Origin: JABMRW01 sp964396965 | Lineage (GTDB): Bacteria > Chloroflexota > Dehalococcoidia > Dehalococcoidales > BS750m-G39 | Assembly: GCA_964396965.1 (NCBI GenBank) | Contig: CAYNGD010000007.1 | Span: 25,520-89,519, forward strand | DNA: 64,000 bases | Reading direction: 5' to 3' | Part shown: positions 24,383-33,059 of the stretch, piece by piece | Layout of the letters: each line of letters starts with the position of its first letter | How positions within the stretch are numbered: position 1 is the first letter of the stretch | Notes under the pieces: generated by a model | What the model was told of the DNA's origin: nothing | The model's database searches: none | Seen by the model: the letters and a program-made list of their open reading frames with translations, nothing else | Made by a program: the position numbers and the translations under genes

Positions 24383-26263
24383 TCACTGCCTTATTACGGC
24401 ATTGAATTTACAGACGTCGTAGCAGGCGCCGCATCTTATACACAGACCCTGGTTCAGGGTGTGGGGCTCCCTTTTCTCCCCAGTGATAGCGCCAGTAGGA
24501 CAGCCCCTCAAGCAGCGGAGACAGCCCACGCACTTCTCCGGGTCAATGGAATACTTTATCAGCTCCCGGCAGACGCCGGCCGGGCACCTCTTCTGCTCGA
24601 TGTGGGCGATGTACTCGTCCCGGAAATACCTGAGGGTGCTCATCACCGGATTGGCCGCCGTCTGGCCCAGAGCACAGAGGGCGCCGGTGCTCAAGACCCC
24701 GGCCAGGTCTTCCAGCGTATCCAGGTCTTCCGACTTGCCCTTTCCCTGGGTGATCCGGGTCAAGACCTCGCTCATCCGGTTTATCCCCTCCCGGCAGGGG
24801 GTGCACTTGCCGCAGGACTCACCTTTCAGGAACTCAACGAAGTAGCGGGCGACATCAACCATACAGGTGTCCTCGTCCATGACAATCATGCCGCCGGAGC
24901 CCATCATCGAGCCCAGCTTGGTCAACTCGTCAAAGTCAACCGGGGTGTCCAGGAACTGCTCCGGGATGCAGCCGCCCGATGGCCCGCCGGTCTGCACCGC
25001 CTTGAACTTCTTGCCGTTGGGGATGCCGCCGCCGATGTCAAAAATCATCTCCCTCAGGGTTATCCCCATTGGCACCTCCACCAGGCCGGTGTTGTTGATA
25101 TTGCCCACCAGTGAGAATATCATCGTCCCCTTGCTGCCGGCGGTGCCTATCTTGGAGTACCAGTCCGCCCCCCTGTTTATTATCAGGGGCACGTTGGCCC
25201 AGGTCTTGACATTGTTCAGCAGGCTGGGGCTGTCCCAGAGGCCCTTCTCCGACATGTGGACGTATTTCGCCCTCGGCTCGCCTATCTTGCCCTCAAGTGA
25301 GGCCATCAGGGCGCTGGACTCGCCGCAGACGAAGGCGCCGCCGCCCTTGTTTATCGTCACCGTGAAATTAAAGCCGGAGCCGAGAATGTTCTCACCCAGC
25401 AGTCCGTAGTCCATAGCCTGCTCGATGGCAATGCGGGCGTGCCTCACCGCCAGCGGATACTCGTTACGGACGTAGATATAGCCGTGGTGGGAGCCGATGG
25501 CATAGGCGCCGATAATCATCCCCTCGATGACGCTGTGGGGATTACCCTCTAGGATGCTCCGGTCCTGATAGGCGCCGGGGTCACCCTCATCAGCGTTGCA
25601 GATAACATATTTAATATCAGCCTTGGCGTCGAGGCATGACTGCCACTTCCTGCCGGTGGGGAAGCCACCGCCGCCCCGCCCCCTCAGGCCCGACTTCTTA
25701 ATCTCATCAATAATCTGCTGGGGCTTCATCCCGGTAAACACCTTGCTTAAGGCGGAATAGCCGCCGACAGCGATGTAGTCTTCAATATTGGTGGGGTCAA
25801 TTTCACCGTTGGCGCCGAAGACGGTCCGCGTCTGCCTCTTGTAGAACGGCACATCGGGCTCATAGATAATCTTTTCTTTGGTGGCCGGGGCCACATAGAG
25901 CAAGCGCTCGATGATGTTGCCCTCGAGCACGGTCTCGGTGATAATCTCCGGGATGTCCTCGGGCTTCACCCGCTGGTAGAAAATCCGCTTGGGCCTGATG
26001 ACCACCACCGGTCCCCGCTCACAGAAACCGTGGCAGCCGGTCTCCTTCATCTCCACGGTTAGCTGGAGCTCCCGCTTCTCGATTTCATCCAGGAAAGCCT
26101 CGACCACCGCCTCGGCTCCGGAGGCACGGCAGCCGGTGCCGCCACAGACCGAGATGCAGATCCGGCTGGTGTCTCTCTTATCAAGTATTGACTGCCGCAG
26201 CTTCTCCAGCTCGGCGGCACTCTCCACCCTCTTCTCTAACAACCTTCTTACCTGCTCTACCAT
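24383..26263 (-). CDS. NuoF/HydB-like NADH dehydrogenase subunit with N- and C-terminal Fe-S domains
   Basis: 626 residues. Order: N-terminal thioredoxin-like 2Fe-2S domain (CGGTGCRASGA, TGCHGFC), NADH/FMN-binding core (GLRGRGGGGFPTGRKW, CNADEGDPGAYQDR, GGGAFVCGESSALMASLEG), SLBB domain, 4Fe-4S site ESCGKCTPCREG, and two C-terminal 4Fe-4S motifs CVGCLRCLRGCP and CIRCGACYDVC. This is the long form found in bifurcating hydrogenases and related complexes. In the cytoplasm it would oxidise NADH (or NADPH) with FMN. The catalytic partner is not in the window. Confidence 0.93.
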   Translation of the reverse strand: MVEQVRRLLEKRVESAAELEKLRQSILDKRDTSRICISVCGGTGCRASGAEAVVEAFLDEIEKRELQLTVEMKETGCHGFCERGPVVVIRPKRIFYQRVKPEDIPEIITETVLEGNIIERLLYVAPATKEKIIYEPDVPFYKRQTRTVFGANGEIDPTNIEDYIAVGGYSALSKVFTGMKPQQIIDEIKKSGLRGRGGGGFPTGRKWQSCLDAKADIKYVICNADEGDPGAYQDRSILEGNPHSVIEGMIIGAYAIGSHHGYIYVRNEYPLAVRHARIAIEQAMDYGLLGENILGSGFNFTVTINKGGGAFVCGESSALMASLEGKIGEPRAKYVHMSEKGLWDSPSLLNNVKTWANVPLIINRGADWYSKIGTAGSKGTMIFSLVGNINNTGLVEVPMGITLREMIFDIGGGIPNGKKFKAVQTGGPSGGCIPEQFLDTPVDFDELTKLGSMMGSGGMIVMDEDTCMVDVARYFVEFLKGESCGKCTPCREGINRMSEVLTRITQGKGKSEDLDTLEDLAGVLSTGALCALGQTAANPVMSTLRYFRDEYIAHIEQKRCPAGVCRELIKYSIDPEKCVGCLRCLRGCPTGAITGEKREPHTLNQGLCIRCGACYDVCKFNAVIRQ

Positions 26264-26279
26264 CTCACGCCCCTCCCGT

Positions 26280-26777
26280 TTATTTGTAGCCCCTCAAGAC
26301 GCGGTCGAGCTTATCCGGGGTCATCTGGCTTTCGTATTTGCCATCGACCACCGCCACCGGACCCAGCGCGCAGCAGCCCAGGCAGTTGACCGCCTCCAGG
26401 GTGAACCTCATGTCCTCGGTGGTCTCACCCGGTTTTATCCCGTAGTCCCTCTCAATCTTGTCCACCAGCCTATGGCCGCCCTTGACGTGACAGGCGGTAC
26501 CCAGACAGACAGTGACCAGGTGACGCCCCCTGGGCTTCAGGCTGAAAGCCCGGAAAAAGGTGGCCACGCTGAAGACCTGGCTCAAGGATATATCCAGCCT
26601 CTGACTGATTTTTATCAGCACATCCTGGGGCAGATAGTTAAACTCAGCCTGGACATCCTGAAGCAGTGATATCAGCTGTTCCTTACTGCCAGCATAGCTA
26701 TCAATGAGAGAGTCAACCTTTTCCGGGTAGCTCTCAACGATAGCCTTCACTTTCGGAAAATCAAGGGTTAAGTTCAT
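26280..26777 (-). CDS. NuoE-like thioredoxin-fold 2Fe-2S subunit
   Basis: 165 residues. The N-terminal helical part (LISLLQDVQAEFNYLPQDVL) precedes the thioredoxin-like 2Fe-2S domain with the four cysteines in CLGTAC and CLGCC. It is the first gene of the operon NuoE-NuoF-HoxU and has GGAGG before its ATG. It pairs with the NuoF-like subunit for NADH oxidation. Such three-gene modules accompany formate dehydrogenases, bifurcating hydrogenases or benzoyl-CoA reductases; which applies here is unknown. Confidence 0.92.
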   Translation of the reverse strand: MNLTLDFPKVKAIVESYPEKVDSLIDSYAGSKEQLISLLQDVQAEFNYLPQDVLIKISQRLDISLSQVFSVATFFRAFSLKPRGRHLVTVCLGTACHVKGGHRLVDKIERDYGIKPGETTEDMRFTLEAVNCLGCCALGPVAVVDGKYESQMTPDKLDRVLRGYK

Positions 26778-26992
26778 CAGCTATAACCTCCTTCATCAAC
26801 CGCTAATTTTATGTTAATACTTCCAGGGCCTGTCTCCATCCGTTATCACGCCCGTTTTCACCACTAGTTTTGACGGTATCTGCCAGGTATTTTCCAGCGC
26901 TAACTACACCTAGCCTATAACTCAATATCAAGTATTTTTACGCAGGTATTTCCACCTAATACCAGAGAGAACAGCTTCGGCAATGGCTGTGC

Positions 26993-27022
26993 TTGAACAG
27001 GTGCACCCGGCTTTGATATGAT
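26993..27022 (+). promoter_or_regulatory. Predicted promoter of the two-component operon
   Basis: TTGAAC (26993-26998), 18-base spacer, TATGAT (27017-27022). The predicted start of transcription is about ten bases before the response-regulator ATG at 27041, giving a very short leader. Confidence 0.45.
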
Positions 27023-27040
27023 TACATACGGGGTTAGACT

Positions 27041-27706
27041 ATGAGCAATATTAATGTGCTTCTGGCTGAGGACCACGTGATAACGCGGCAGGGCATCCGC
27101 CGGCTTATCGAGGACGAGAAGGGGATTACCGTTGTCGGCGAGGCCAGCAACGGCGAGGAAGCGGTGCAGATGACCACCGAGCTTAAACCGGATATCGTCA
27201 TCATGGACGTCGCCATGCCCAAGCTCAACGGCATCGAGGCCACCCGGCAGATAAAGCTAATCAGCCCTCGCACCGCAGTGCTTATCTTAAGCGCCTATGA
27301 CGACGACGAGTACGTCTTCGCCCTGCTCAAGGTGGGCGCCGCCGGCTACCTGCTCAAGAATGTCAGCGGCGATGAGCTCACCCGCGCCATCCGGGCGGTG
27401 TACAAGGGTGAGCCCGTCCTCGACCCTATGGTCGCCCGCAAGGTCATGAACTACTTTAAACTGCCAGATAAGACGCGGGGGCTGGACAGGCCCTCCGAGC
27501 ACCTGAGCAGCCGCGATACCGACATCCTCAAGCTGGCGGCCAAGGGCATGACCAATAAGGACATCGCCGATAAGCTTCACCTGAGCAGCCGCACCGTCGA
27601 GGGCCACCTGAGAACCGTCTTCAACAAGCTCGGCGTTGGCTCCCGCACCGAGGCGGTGCTCTACGGCCTGAGAAAGGGCTGGTTCACCCTGGAAGAGCTG
27701 CCTTGA
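27041..27706 (+). CDS. NarL/LuxR-family response regulator
   Basis: 221 residues. The receiver domain has the acidic pair (LAEDH), the phosphoacceptor in DIVIMDVAMPKLNG and the lysine in GYLLKNVSGDEL. The C-terminal LuxR helix-turn-helix is LSSRDTDILKLAAKGMTNKDIADKLHLSSRTVEGHLRTVF split over residues ~150-200. All key phosphorylation residues are present. The sensor kinase gene follows after 32 bases, so they form a two-component pair. Confidence 0.95.
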   Translation: MSNINVLLAEDHVITRQGIRRLIEDEKGITVVGEASNGEEAVQMTTELKPDIVIMDVAMPKLNGIEATRQIKLISPRTAVLILSAYDDDEYVFALLKVGAAGYLLKNVSGDELTRAIRAVYKGEPVLDPMVARKVMNYFKLPDKTRGLDRPSEHLSSRDTDILKLAAKGMTNKDIADKLHLSSRTVEGHLRTVFNKLGVGSRTEAVLYGLRKGWFTLEELP

Positions 27707-27738
27707 CTCTCTTCATTTAAGATAGCGGAGTAATAGCT

Positions 27739-29208
27739 ATGCCACTGAGTCTATTAGGTTCCGAGATGCTGGCCAAGATTATTGATGGTTCCCCTATCCC
27801 ATCATTTGTAATCAATAAGCAACATAAAGTAGTGTACTGGAACACAGCGATTGAGGCCCTCTCTGGCATAGGAAGTAAGGAGATAATCGGGACAGATAAG
27901 CAATGGAGGGCGTTTTACGCGGGAAAGAGGCCAGCTATGGCCGACTTAATAGTGGACGGAGCACCGGCAAACGAAATTGAAGCCCATTATCCAGGTAAAT
28001 GTAAAATATCCCACTTAATAGATGGTACTTATGAAGCTGAAGATTTTTTCCCAGATCTTGAGAGGAATGGAAAGTGGCTCCATTTCACAGCAATTCCCAT
28101 AAGAGATAACACTGGAAAGATAATAGGTGCCATAGAGACCCTGGAAGATATCACCGAGCGAAAGCGTGCTGAGGAGGCACTACATGAGTCAGAGAAAAGC
28201 TTCAGGGCTTTATTCGAGGGTGCCTATGATGCCATCTGGGTTCACGATTTAGAGGGTAACATTCAAACTGCGAATAAGGCGGCGGCGGAACTTGGTGGTT
28301 ACCCTGTAGTAGAACTGGTGGGGATGAATGTAAAGTCATTTCTCAGTGATGAAAGCCTGAAGCTGGCAAGAGAGGTGAGCCATAAGCTAACCGAACACCA
28401 GCCCATAGACCTCCCCTACGAATTAAGGTTAATTAGGAAGGATGGCTCGGAGGCAATATGCATGGTTTCTACCAACTTGATTACCAGCGATGGTGAGCCA
28501 AAGGGTTTTCAGAACATCGCTAGAGACGTTACTCAAGAGAAGCGAATGCAGGAAAATGTGCGCTACTACCTGCAGCAGATAACCAGGGCCCAAGAAGAGG
28601 AGCGAAAACGTATCGCCCGGGAGCTTCATGATGATACGGCCCAGGTGCTGGGTTCTCTCTCGCGGCAATTGGACAATTTCATTCGCAAGAAGCATGGTCT
28701 GGCACCTAGTGAGGTCTTGTTCCTTAAAGACCTGCAGGCTCAGCTTAATCGTGGAGTGCAGGGTGTGCACCGTTTCATTCAGGACCTGCGCCCATCATTA
28801 CTGGACGATTTAGGTTTAATCCCGGCGTTAAGGTCGTTAATGAAGGATCTACAAGAGTACGATGGGATAAGTACAAGCCTAAATGTGTTTGGCGGAGAAA
28901 GACGTTTCTCGTCTGAAGTTGAGTCATTGCTCTTCCGCATTGTCCAGGAGGCGCTCAACAATATTAGGCGGCATGCCCAGGCCTCGGAGGCCCGGGTGGT
29001 AATGGAGTTCATGGCAGATGAGGTGAGGGTGACCGTAACCGATAACGGGCGAGGGTTTGAGCTGCGTGGGGACGTGGACGACCTTCCCCGCATTGGTAAG
29101 CTGGGGCTGGCCGGGATGCAGGAGAGGGCGCGGCTGCTGGGCGGCACCCTTGAGGTCAACTCGGTACCGGGCCAGGGGACGACGCTGGTGGTAGATGTGC
29201 CCGGCTAG
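27739..29208 (+). CDS. PAS-PAS sensor histidine kinase (NarX/DegS type)
   Basis: 489 residues, no membrane segments, so it is probably a cytoplasmic sensor. PAS domain 1 covers about residues 10-135 and PAS 2 about 150-265, joined by DITERKRAEEALHESE. The HisKA_3 phosphorylation box is ERKRIARELHDDTAQ, and the ATPase domain has EALNNIRRHAQA (N), DNGRGF (G1) and GLAGMQERARLLGG (G2). PAS 1 contains GKCKISH, giving a lone cysteine that might bind a ligand or cofactor. Base composition of the PAS part is less GC-rich than its surroundings. Its TAG stop shares the palindrome CTAG with the stop of the convergent gene. Confidence 0.93.
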   Translation: MPLSLLGSEMLAKIIDGSPIPSFVINKQHKVVYWNTAIEALSGIGSKEIIGTDKQWRAFYAGKRPAMADLIVDGAPANEIEAHYPGKCKISHLIDGTYEAEDFFPDLERNGKWLHFTAIPIRDNTGKIIGAIETLEDITERKRAEEALHESEKSFRALFEGAYDAIWVHDLEGNIQTANKAAAELGGYPVVELVGMNVKSFLSDESLKLAREVSHKLTEHQPIDLPYELRLIRKDGSEAICMVSTNLITSDGEPKGFQNIARDVTQEKRMQENVRYYLQQITRAQEEERKRIARELHDDTAQVLGSLSRQLDNFIRKKHGLAPSEVLFLKDLQAQLNRGVQGVHRFIQDLRPSLLDDLGLIPALRSLMKDLQEYDGISTSLNVFGGERRFSSEVESLLFRIVQEALNNIRRHAQASEARVVMEFMADEVRVTVTDNGRGFELRGDVDDLPRIGKLGLAGMQERARLLGGTLEVNSVPGQGTTLVVDVPG

Positions 29209-30947
29209 GGTGAGTAGTAGCCTGCCCAGAGCCCGCTGAAGAAGCGGCGGGCATTTATGCCCAGCACCCTGGTATCATAGCCGCCTTCCTGAACGACCAG
29301 CGTCGGCAGGTGCAGTTCACCGATCAGCCTGCCCACCGCCTCAAAATCGTCAGCCTCAAGGCTCCAGCTTCCGGTGGGGTCTTCCTTGGCGGTATCCAGT
29401 CCCAGCGCCACGATGAGAAACTGGGGACGGAAGCGGGCGACCCGTCTCAGCGCCTCGCTCAAGACCTGCTGGTATCTCTTACCCTCAAACTCTTCAGCTA
29501 AGAGGGGGATATTTATATTGTAGCCCTTGCCCGCCCCTTCTCCCTTCTCGTCAGCAAAGCCGCTGAAGTAGGGATAGGCATAACGGGGATGCCGGTGGAT
29601 GGACAGGGTCAGGACGTCAGGCCGTTCGTAGAATATGTCCTGCTGACCGTTGCCGTGGTGATAGTCGATATCCAGGATGGCCACCCTGCCGTAGGCGCTC
29701 AAATACTGGGCGGCCACCGCCGCCGAGTTGAAGTAGCAGAAGCCGCCGAAGGAACGGCGCCCGGCGTGGTGACCAGGCGGGCGCACCAGGGCGTAGGCCA
29801 GCCGGTAGCCCTCCAGGATTTGCTCGGCGGCGGTCAGGGTGCAGTCCACCGCCCGCTTGGCGGCCAGGTAGGCGTTGCCGTTTATCGGGGTAAAGGTGTC
29901 GATGCAGTAGTAGCCGGCGCGGACGGCGAGCTCCCTGGGGGGGCGGGCGATGTTGCGGATGGGGAAGACATAGGGGTAGACGGACTGCCCCGCCGCAAGG
30001 CCAGCACAGACCTTCCTGAAATAGTCAACGAACTGGCTGTCGTGCACCGTCTTGATATAGCGCTCGGAGAAGTGGCGGGGGGCAACCCTGTTAAACAGCC
30101 CCGTCTTGTCCAGCTCCTTTATGATGGCGTCTATCCTCACCGGCGATTCAACATAGCCCAGTTCTTCGACGTGGTGGATGAGGTGGCGGTCGTTGATGAC
30201 CAGGACAACCTGCTTGTCCACCGCTACCGTCCGGCGGGGCAAGAGCGGCGCCTTCTTGATATACCTCGGCTCACGCAGGCGCACCGGGTCGTCCTGAAAG
30301 GAATCAACCACCATCTCAACGTAGCTGGGGGAAACCACCCCCCGGTATTTCCGCTCCAGCACCGCCCGGACCACCTCTCGGGCGACATCACGGGAAAGCC
30401 CGTCACCCTGCCCCAGGTCGTCATAGACCAGATAGGGGGGGTTGTCGCCGCCGGGCTTTAAGGGGGTCTCATACTTGGTGTTGACGATGGGGCGGGCGCC
30501 GTACCTCTCGTAGAAGCGCAGGCGGGCGGCATTTTGCTTCCGGACGAGCGGGTCTCGGCTTAAATGGGGGTCGTCGGGGAGGCACTCGAAGAAAAGGCCG
30601 ATTAGGTTCAGGTCCAGCGCTTCCTCACGCACCCTTTCGTAGAGGGCGCCGCCGATGCCGCCGCCGGTTCTCCGCTCGGCGGCGGATATATAGTCCAGGT
30701 AGCCGAAGTGCAGGATAGGCTCGTGGTAGAGCAGGGCAAAGCCGATGATGCGCCCCTTCACCCCCTCGGCAACGAAAAGGATGGAGCGGAAGCGGTACTT
30801 CAGCGGGTTGCGCAGCTGCTCCGGCAGCTTGGCAATGTCCCTCTTTGAGAGGCCAGGAAACTGGGCGCGGAGAATCTCCTGAACCTGGGTGATGGCCTCC
30901 TTGTTGGCCGGGGTTATATCATCGTGGACGCGGCGGATACGAAACAT
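29205..30947 (-). CDS. GNAT acetyltransferase / histone-deacetylase-family (acetylpolyamine amidohydrolase-like) fusion
   Basis: 580 residues. Residues ~1-175 form a GNAT domain with the acetyl-CoA loop RRTGGGIGGALYERV and the RLRFYERYGARP helix. Residues ~270-580 form a deacetylase of the HDAC/acetylpolyamine amidohydrolase superfamily. Active-site pieces are RPPGHHAG (H393-H394), LDIDYHHGNG (zinc ligands D428, H430), GLDTAKEDP (third ligand D518) and EGGY (Y557). All zinc and catalytic residues are intact. The GLDTAKEDP pattern resembles acetylpolyamine amidohydrolases more than eukaryotic HDACs. It is the last gene of the KamA operon, so it may acylate and deacylate a lysine- or polyamine-derived product. 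Confidence 0.9.
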   Translation of the reverse strand: MFRIRRVHDDITPANKEAITQVQEILRAQFPGLSKRDIAKLPEQLRNPLKYRFRSILFVAEGVKGRIIGFALLYHEPILHFGYLDYISAAERRTGGGIGGALYERVREEALDLNLIGLFFECLPDDPHLSRDPLVRKQNAARLRFYERYGARPIVNTKYETPLKPGGDNPPYLVYDDLGQGDGLSRDVAREVVRAVLERKYRGVVSPSYVEMVVDSFQDDPVRLREPRYIKKAPLLPRRTVAVDKQVVLVINDRHLIHHVEELGYVESPVRIDAIIKELDKTGLFNRVAPRHFSERYIKTVHDSQFVDYFRKVCAGLAAGQSVYPYVFPIRNIARPPRELAVRAGYYCIDTFTPINGNAYLAAKRAVDCTLTAAEQILEGYRLAYALVRPPGHHAGRRSFGGFCYFNSAAVAAQYLSAYGRVAILDIDYHHGNGQQDIFYERPDVLTLSIHRHPRYAYPYFSGFADEKGEGAGKGYNINIPLLAEEFEGKRYQQVLSEALRRVARFRPQFLIVALGLDTAKEDPTGSWSLEADDFEAVGRLIGELHLPTLVVQEGGYDTRVLGINARRFFSGLWAGYYSP

Positions 30948-30968
30948 AGCTCAAAATCCCTCCGGCTT

Positions 30969-31574
30969 TTAGCCGGTCACCGCCTTAATTATACCGGTCA
31001 GCTCCAGCCCGTGTATAACCATGCTGATGGCGATGGCCGCCAGCAGCAGGCTGAACACCCGGGAAATCGCCCTCAGGCCTCCCTGCCCCAGAACACGGGC
31101 CACCTGCTCCCCCCCCAGAAAGATGCCCCAGGTGATGGCCATGTTCAGGGTGAAGGAGATGAGCACCATATAGAGGGGGAACTGGGTGGCCAGGAGCAGC
31201 AGGGTGGTTATGGTGGCCGGGCCGACCGTCAGCGGGGTGCCGATGGGCACCACCGCCACCAGCTCCTCCTTGACAGCTTCCACCATGTGGCCGGTGGTCA
31301 TGTACTTGATGGCGAAGGCCAGCAGGATTATGCCGCCGGCGATGGCGAAGGAGCCCACCGAAATCCCCATTAACTTCAGAATCAGCTGGCCGAAGAATAA
31401 AAAGAAAAGGCCGACGATGATAGCGGTCAGGATAGCCAGGTGAATCATACGGTGGCGCTGGGGCCTGATCATATCCTCGCTCATGGCAAGCACGAAGGGC
31501 AGGTTGCCCAGGGCGTCGATAACGATAAACAGCGGGACGAAGGTTACGATGAAGTTTTGCAGAAGGCTGCCCAT
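30969..31574 (-). CDS. MarC-family integral membrane protein
   Basis: 201 residues with six membrane segments. The MarC signatures are FVPLFIVIDALGNLPFVLA at the N-terminus, GISVGSFAIAGGIILLAFAI in the middle and VVPIGTPLTVGPATITTLLL in the fourth segment. MarC proteins (UPF0056) have no proven substrate; an antibiotic-efflux role was withdrawn. Its ATG overlaps the TAA of the GNAT gene by one base (TAATG), so it is cotranslated within the KamA operon and may move the operon's product or a precursor across the membrane. Confidence 0.9.
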   Translation of the reverse strand: MGSLLQNFIVTFVPLFIVIDALGNLPFVLAMSEDMIRPQRHRMIHLAILTAIIVGLFFLFFGQLILKLMGISVGSFAIAGGIILLAFAIKYMTTGHMVEAVKEELVAVVPIGTPLTVGPATITTLLLLATQFPLYMVLISFTLNMAITWGIFLGGEQVARVLGQGGLRAISRVFSLLLAAIAISMVIHGLELTGIIKAVTG

Positions 31575-32068
31575 TAAGATTGCCCTTCCGGCTCAAGACG
31601 TTTCTGCAGAATAACCTTATCGTCGCCGGGGGCGTAGAAATCGGGGAGGCGGGCTATAACCTGGTAGCCATGCTTTGTGTAAAAGCGTCGGGTCTTTTCG
31701 TAGCTTTCCTGAGAGGATGTTTCGATGATTACCAGCCGACCTTTAGCCTCTCTGATTCTGTCCTCGGCATAGGCCATAAGAGCCCCGCCCACGCCCCTCC
31801 CCTGCTCCCCAGCCGCCACCGCTATCCAGTAAACGTCCCAGGTACCATCGGTGAGGGGGGTAGGGCCATAGCAGATATAGCCTTTAATGGCCGCGCCGTC
31901 CTCAGCGGCCAGTACGTGGTAGCCTGAGCCAGCCGGACCGGCCAGGTAGCTGTCGATGACCTCCTCAGCCACCACCACCTCAGCCGGCTTGAACTCAGGC
32001 AGGCCGCGCAGCAGCGCCATCACGGCCGAATTGTCCCTTTTCAGCATCGGGCGTATCCTGACCGCCAT
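31574..32068 (-). CDS. GNAT-family N-acetyltransferase
   Basis: 164 residues. The acetyl-CoA loop is AAGEQGRGVGGALMAYAE (Q/RxxGxG/A), and the typical C-terminal SYEKTRRFYTKHGYQ helix and strand are present. It overlaps the end of the second ATP-grasp gene by 74 bases if the start at 32068 is right; an ATG seven codons later would shorten the overlap. In the context of a lysine aminomutase it resembles the role of AblB, which acetylates beta-lysine, but sequence alone does not show the substrate. Confidence 0.85.
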   Translation of the reverse strand: MAVRIRPMLKRDNSAVMALLRGLPEFKPAEVVVAEEVIDSYLAGPAGSGYHVLAAEDGAAIKGYICYGPTPLTDGTWDVYWIAVAAGEQGRGVGGALMAYAEDRIREAKGRLVIIETSSQESYEKTRRFYTKHGYQVIARLPDFYAPGDDKVILQKRLEPEGQS

Positions 32069-33059
32069 CCTCTTTGTTCTCCAGGGCCAGTTCTACAATC
32101 CTACCGATAAACTGCGGGTAGGTCATGCCGGCGGCCTCGGCCTGCCGCACCGCCCCCGAGCCGGGGGAGATATCGGGGTTGGGGTTGGCCTCGATAACAT
32201 TAAGCTGCCCCGCCTCATCCCGCCGCATATCAACTCTAGCATAGCCGCGGCAGCCGAGCAAGCCGAGGGCGGCAAGGGCGGTTTTAGCGATTTCCTCCCT
32301 CTCGCTGTCTTCGATTTGGGCCGGGCAAATTACCTTAGTACCCTGAAAATATTCGCTTTCGGGCTGCCACTTGGCAGCGAAGGTGAGCAGGCGGGGCACC
32401 CCCTCCGGCAACGAGTAATCTATCTCGGAAACGGGCAGGACGGTATCACCGAGCACGGTAGCGTTGAACTCGTGGCCTTCGATGAAATGCTCAACCAGGG
32501 CCTGCCCGCCGTAGTAGCGGCTGACCGCGGTCACCTGCTTTTCCAACGAGGCAAAGTCACTGACCACGTTCTGCGCCGAGAGCCCGTGGCTGGCGTCCTC
32601 ACGGCGGGGCTTGACGATGCAGGGGTAGCTCAGGTGGAAGCTGGAGAGATTCTCCGGCCGGAGCAGCTGGAAATCGGGGGTGGCAATACCGGCGTTCTTT
32701 AAGAGCGCCTTGGTCCTGGCCTTGTCCAGGGCTAATTTGAGGGCCGCGGCAGAACAGCCGGTGAAGGGCAGTTTGAGCGCCGCTAGCATTTCGACTATCT
32801 CGGCCTCTGTCTCCGGGTGGCCGGCAAAGCCCTCGAAGAGATTGAAGACCAGGTCGGCCTTCAGGGCAGCCAGCCTTTCCCGGGCGCGGGGCAGGGGCGG
32901 CACCAGGGGGAGCTTGACCACGCCGTAGCCTGATTTGAGCAGGGCATCCTCCACCGCCTCCACCGCCTCAAGGACACCGCTGACGGCGGCCCGCTCACCG
33001 CGCTCGTCATAGCGGCTCTTCAGGGGTTCGTTATAGACGATGGCTACACGGCGACGCAC
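31995..33059 (-). CDS. ATP-grasp ligase of the D-Ala-D-Ala ligase family (second copy)
   Basis: 354 residues from a GTG. The N-terminal domain has DLVFNLFEGFAGHPETEAEI and LPFTGCSAAALKLALDKARTK; the ATP-grasp core has YPCIVKPRREDASHG, ALVEHFIEGHEFNATVLG and the metal site GYARVDMRRD with LNVIEANPNPDI. It overlaps the first ligase gene by 16 bases. It is distinct from ordinary Ddl and unlikely to serve peptidoglycan synthesis, because it lies in a KamA operon with a paralogue. It probably forms an amide bond between an amino acid and another acid, with carboxyl phosphate as intermediate. Confidence 0.87.
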   Translation of the reverse strand: MRRRVAIVYNEPLKSRYDERGERAAVSGVLEAVEAVEDALLKSGYGVVKLPLVPPLPRARERLAALKADLVFNLFEGFAGHPETEAEIVEMLAALKLPFTGCSAAALKLALDKARTKALLKNAGIATPDFQLLRPENLSSFHLSYPCIVKPRREDASHGLSAQNVVSDFASLEKQVTAVSRYYGGQALVEHFIEGHEFNATVLGDTVLPVSEIDYSLPEGVPRLLTFAAKWQPESEYFQGTKVICPAQIEDSEREEIAKTALAALGLLGCRGYARVDMRRDEAGQLNVIEANPNPDISPGSGAVRQAEAAGMTYPQFIGRIVELALENKEDGGQDTPDAEKGQFGRDGAAARPA

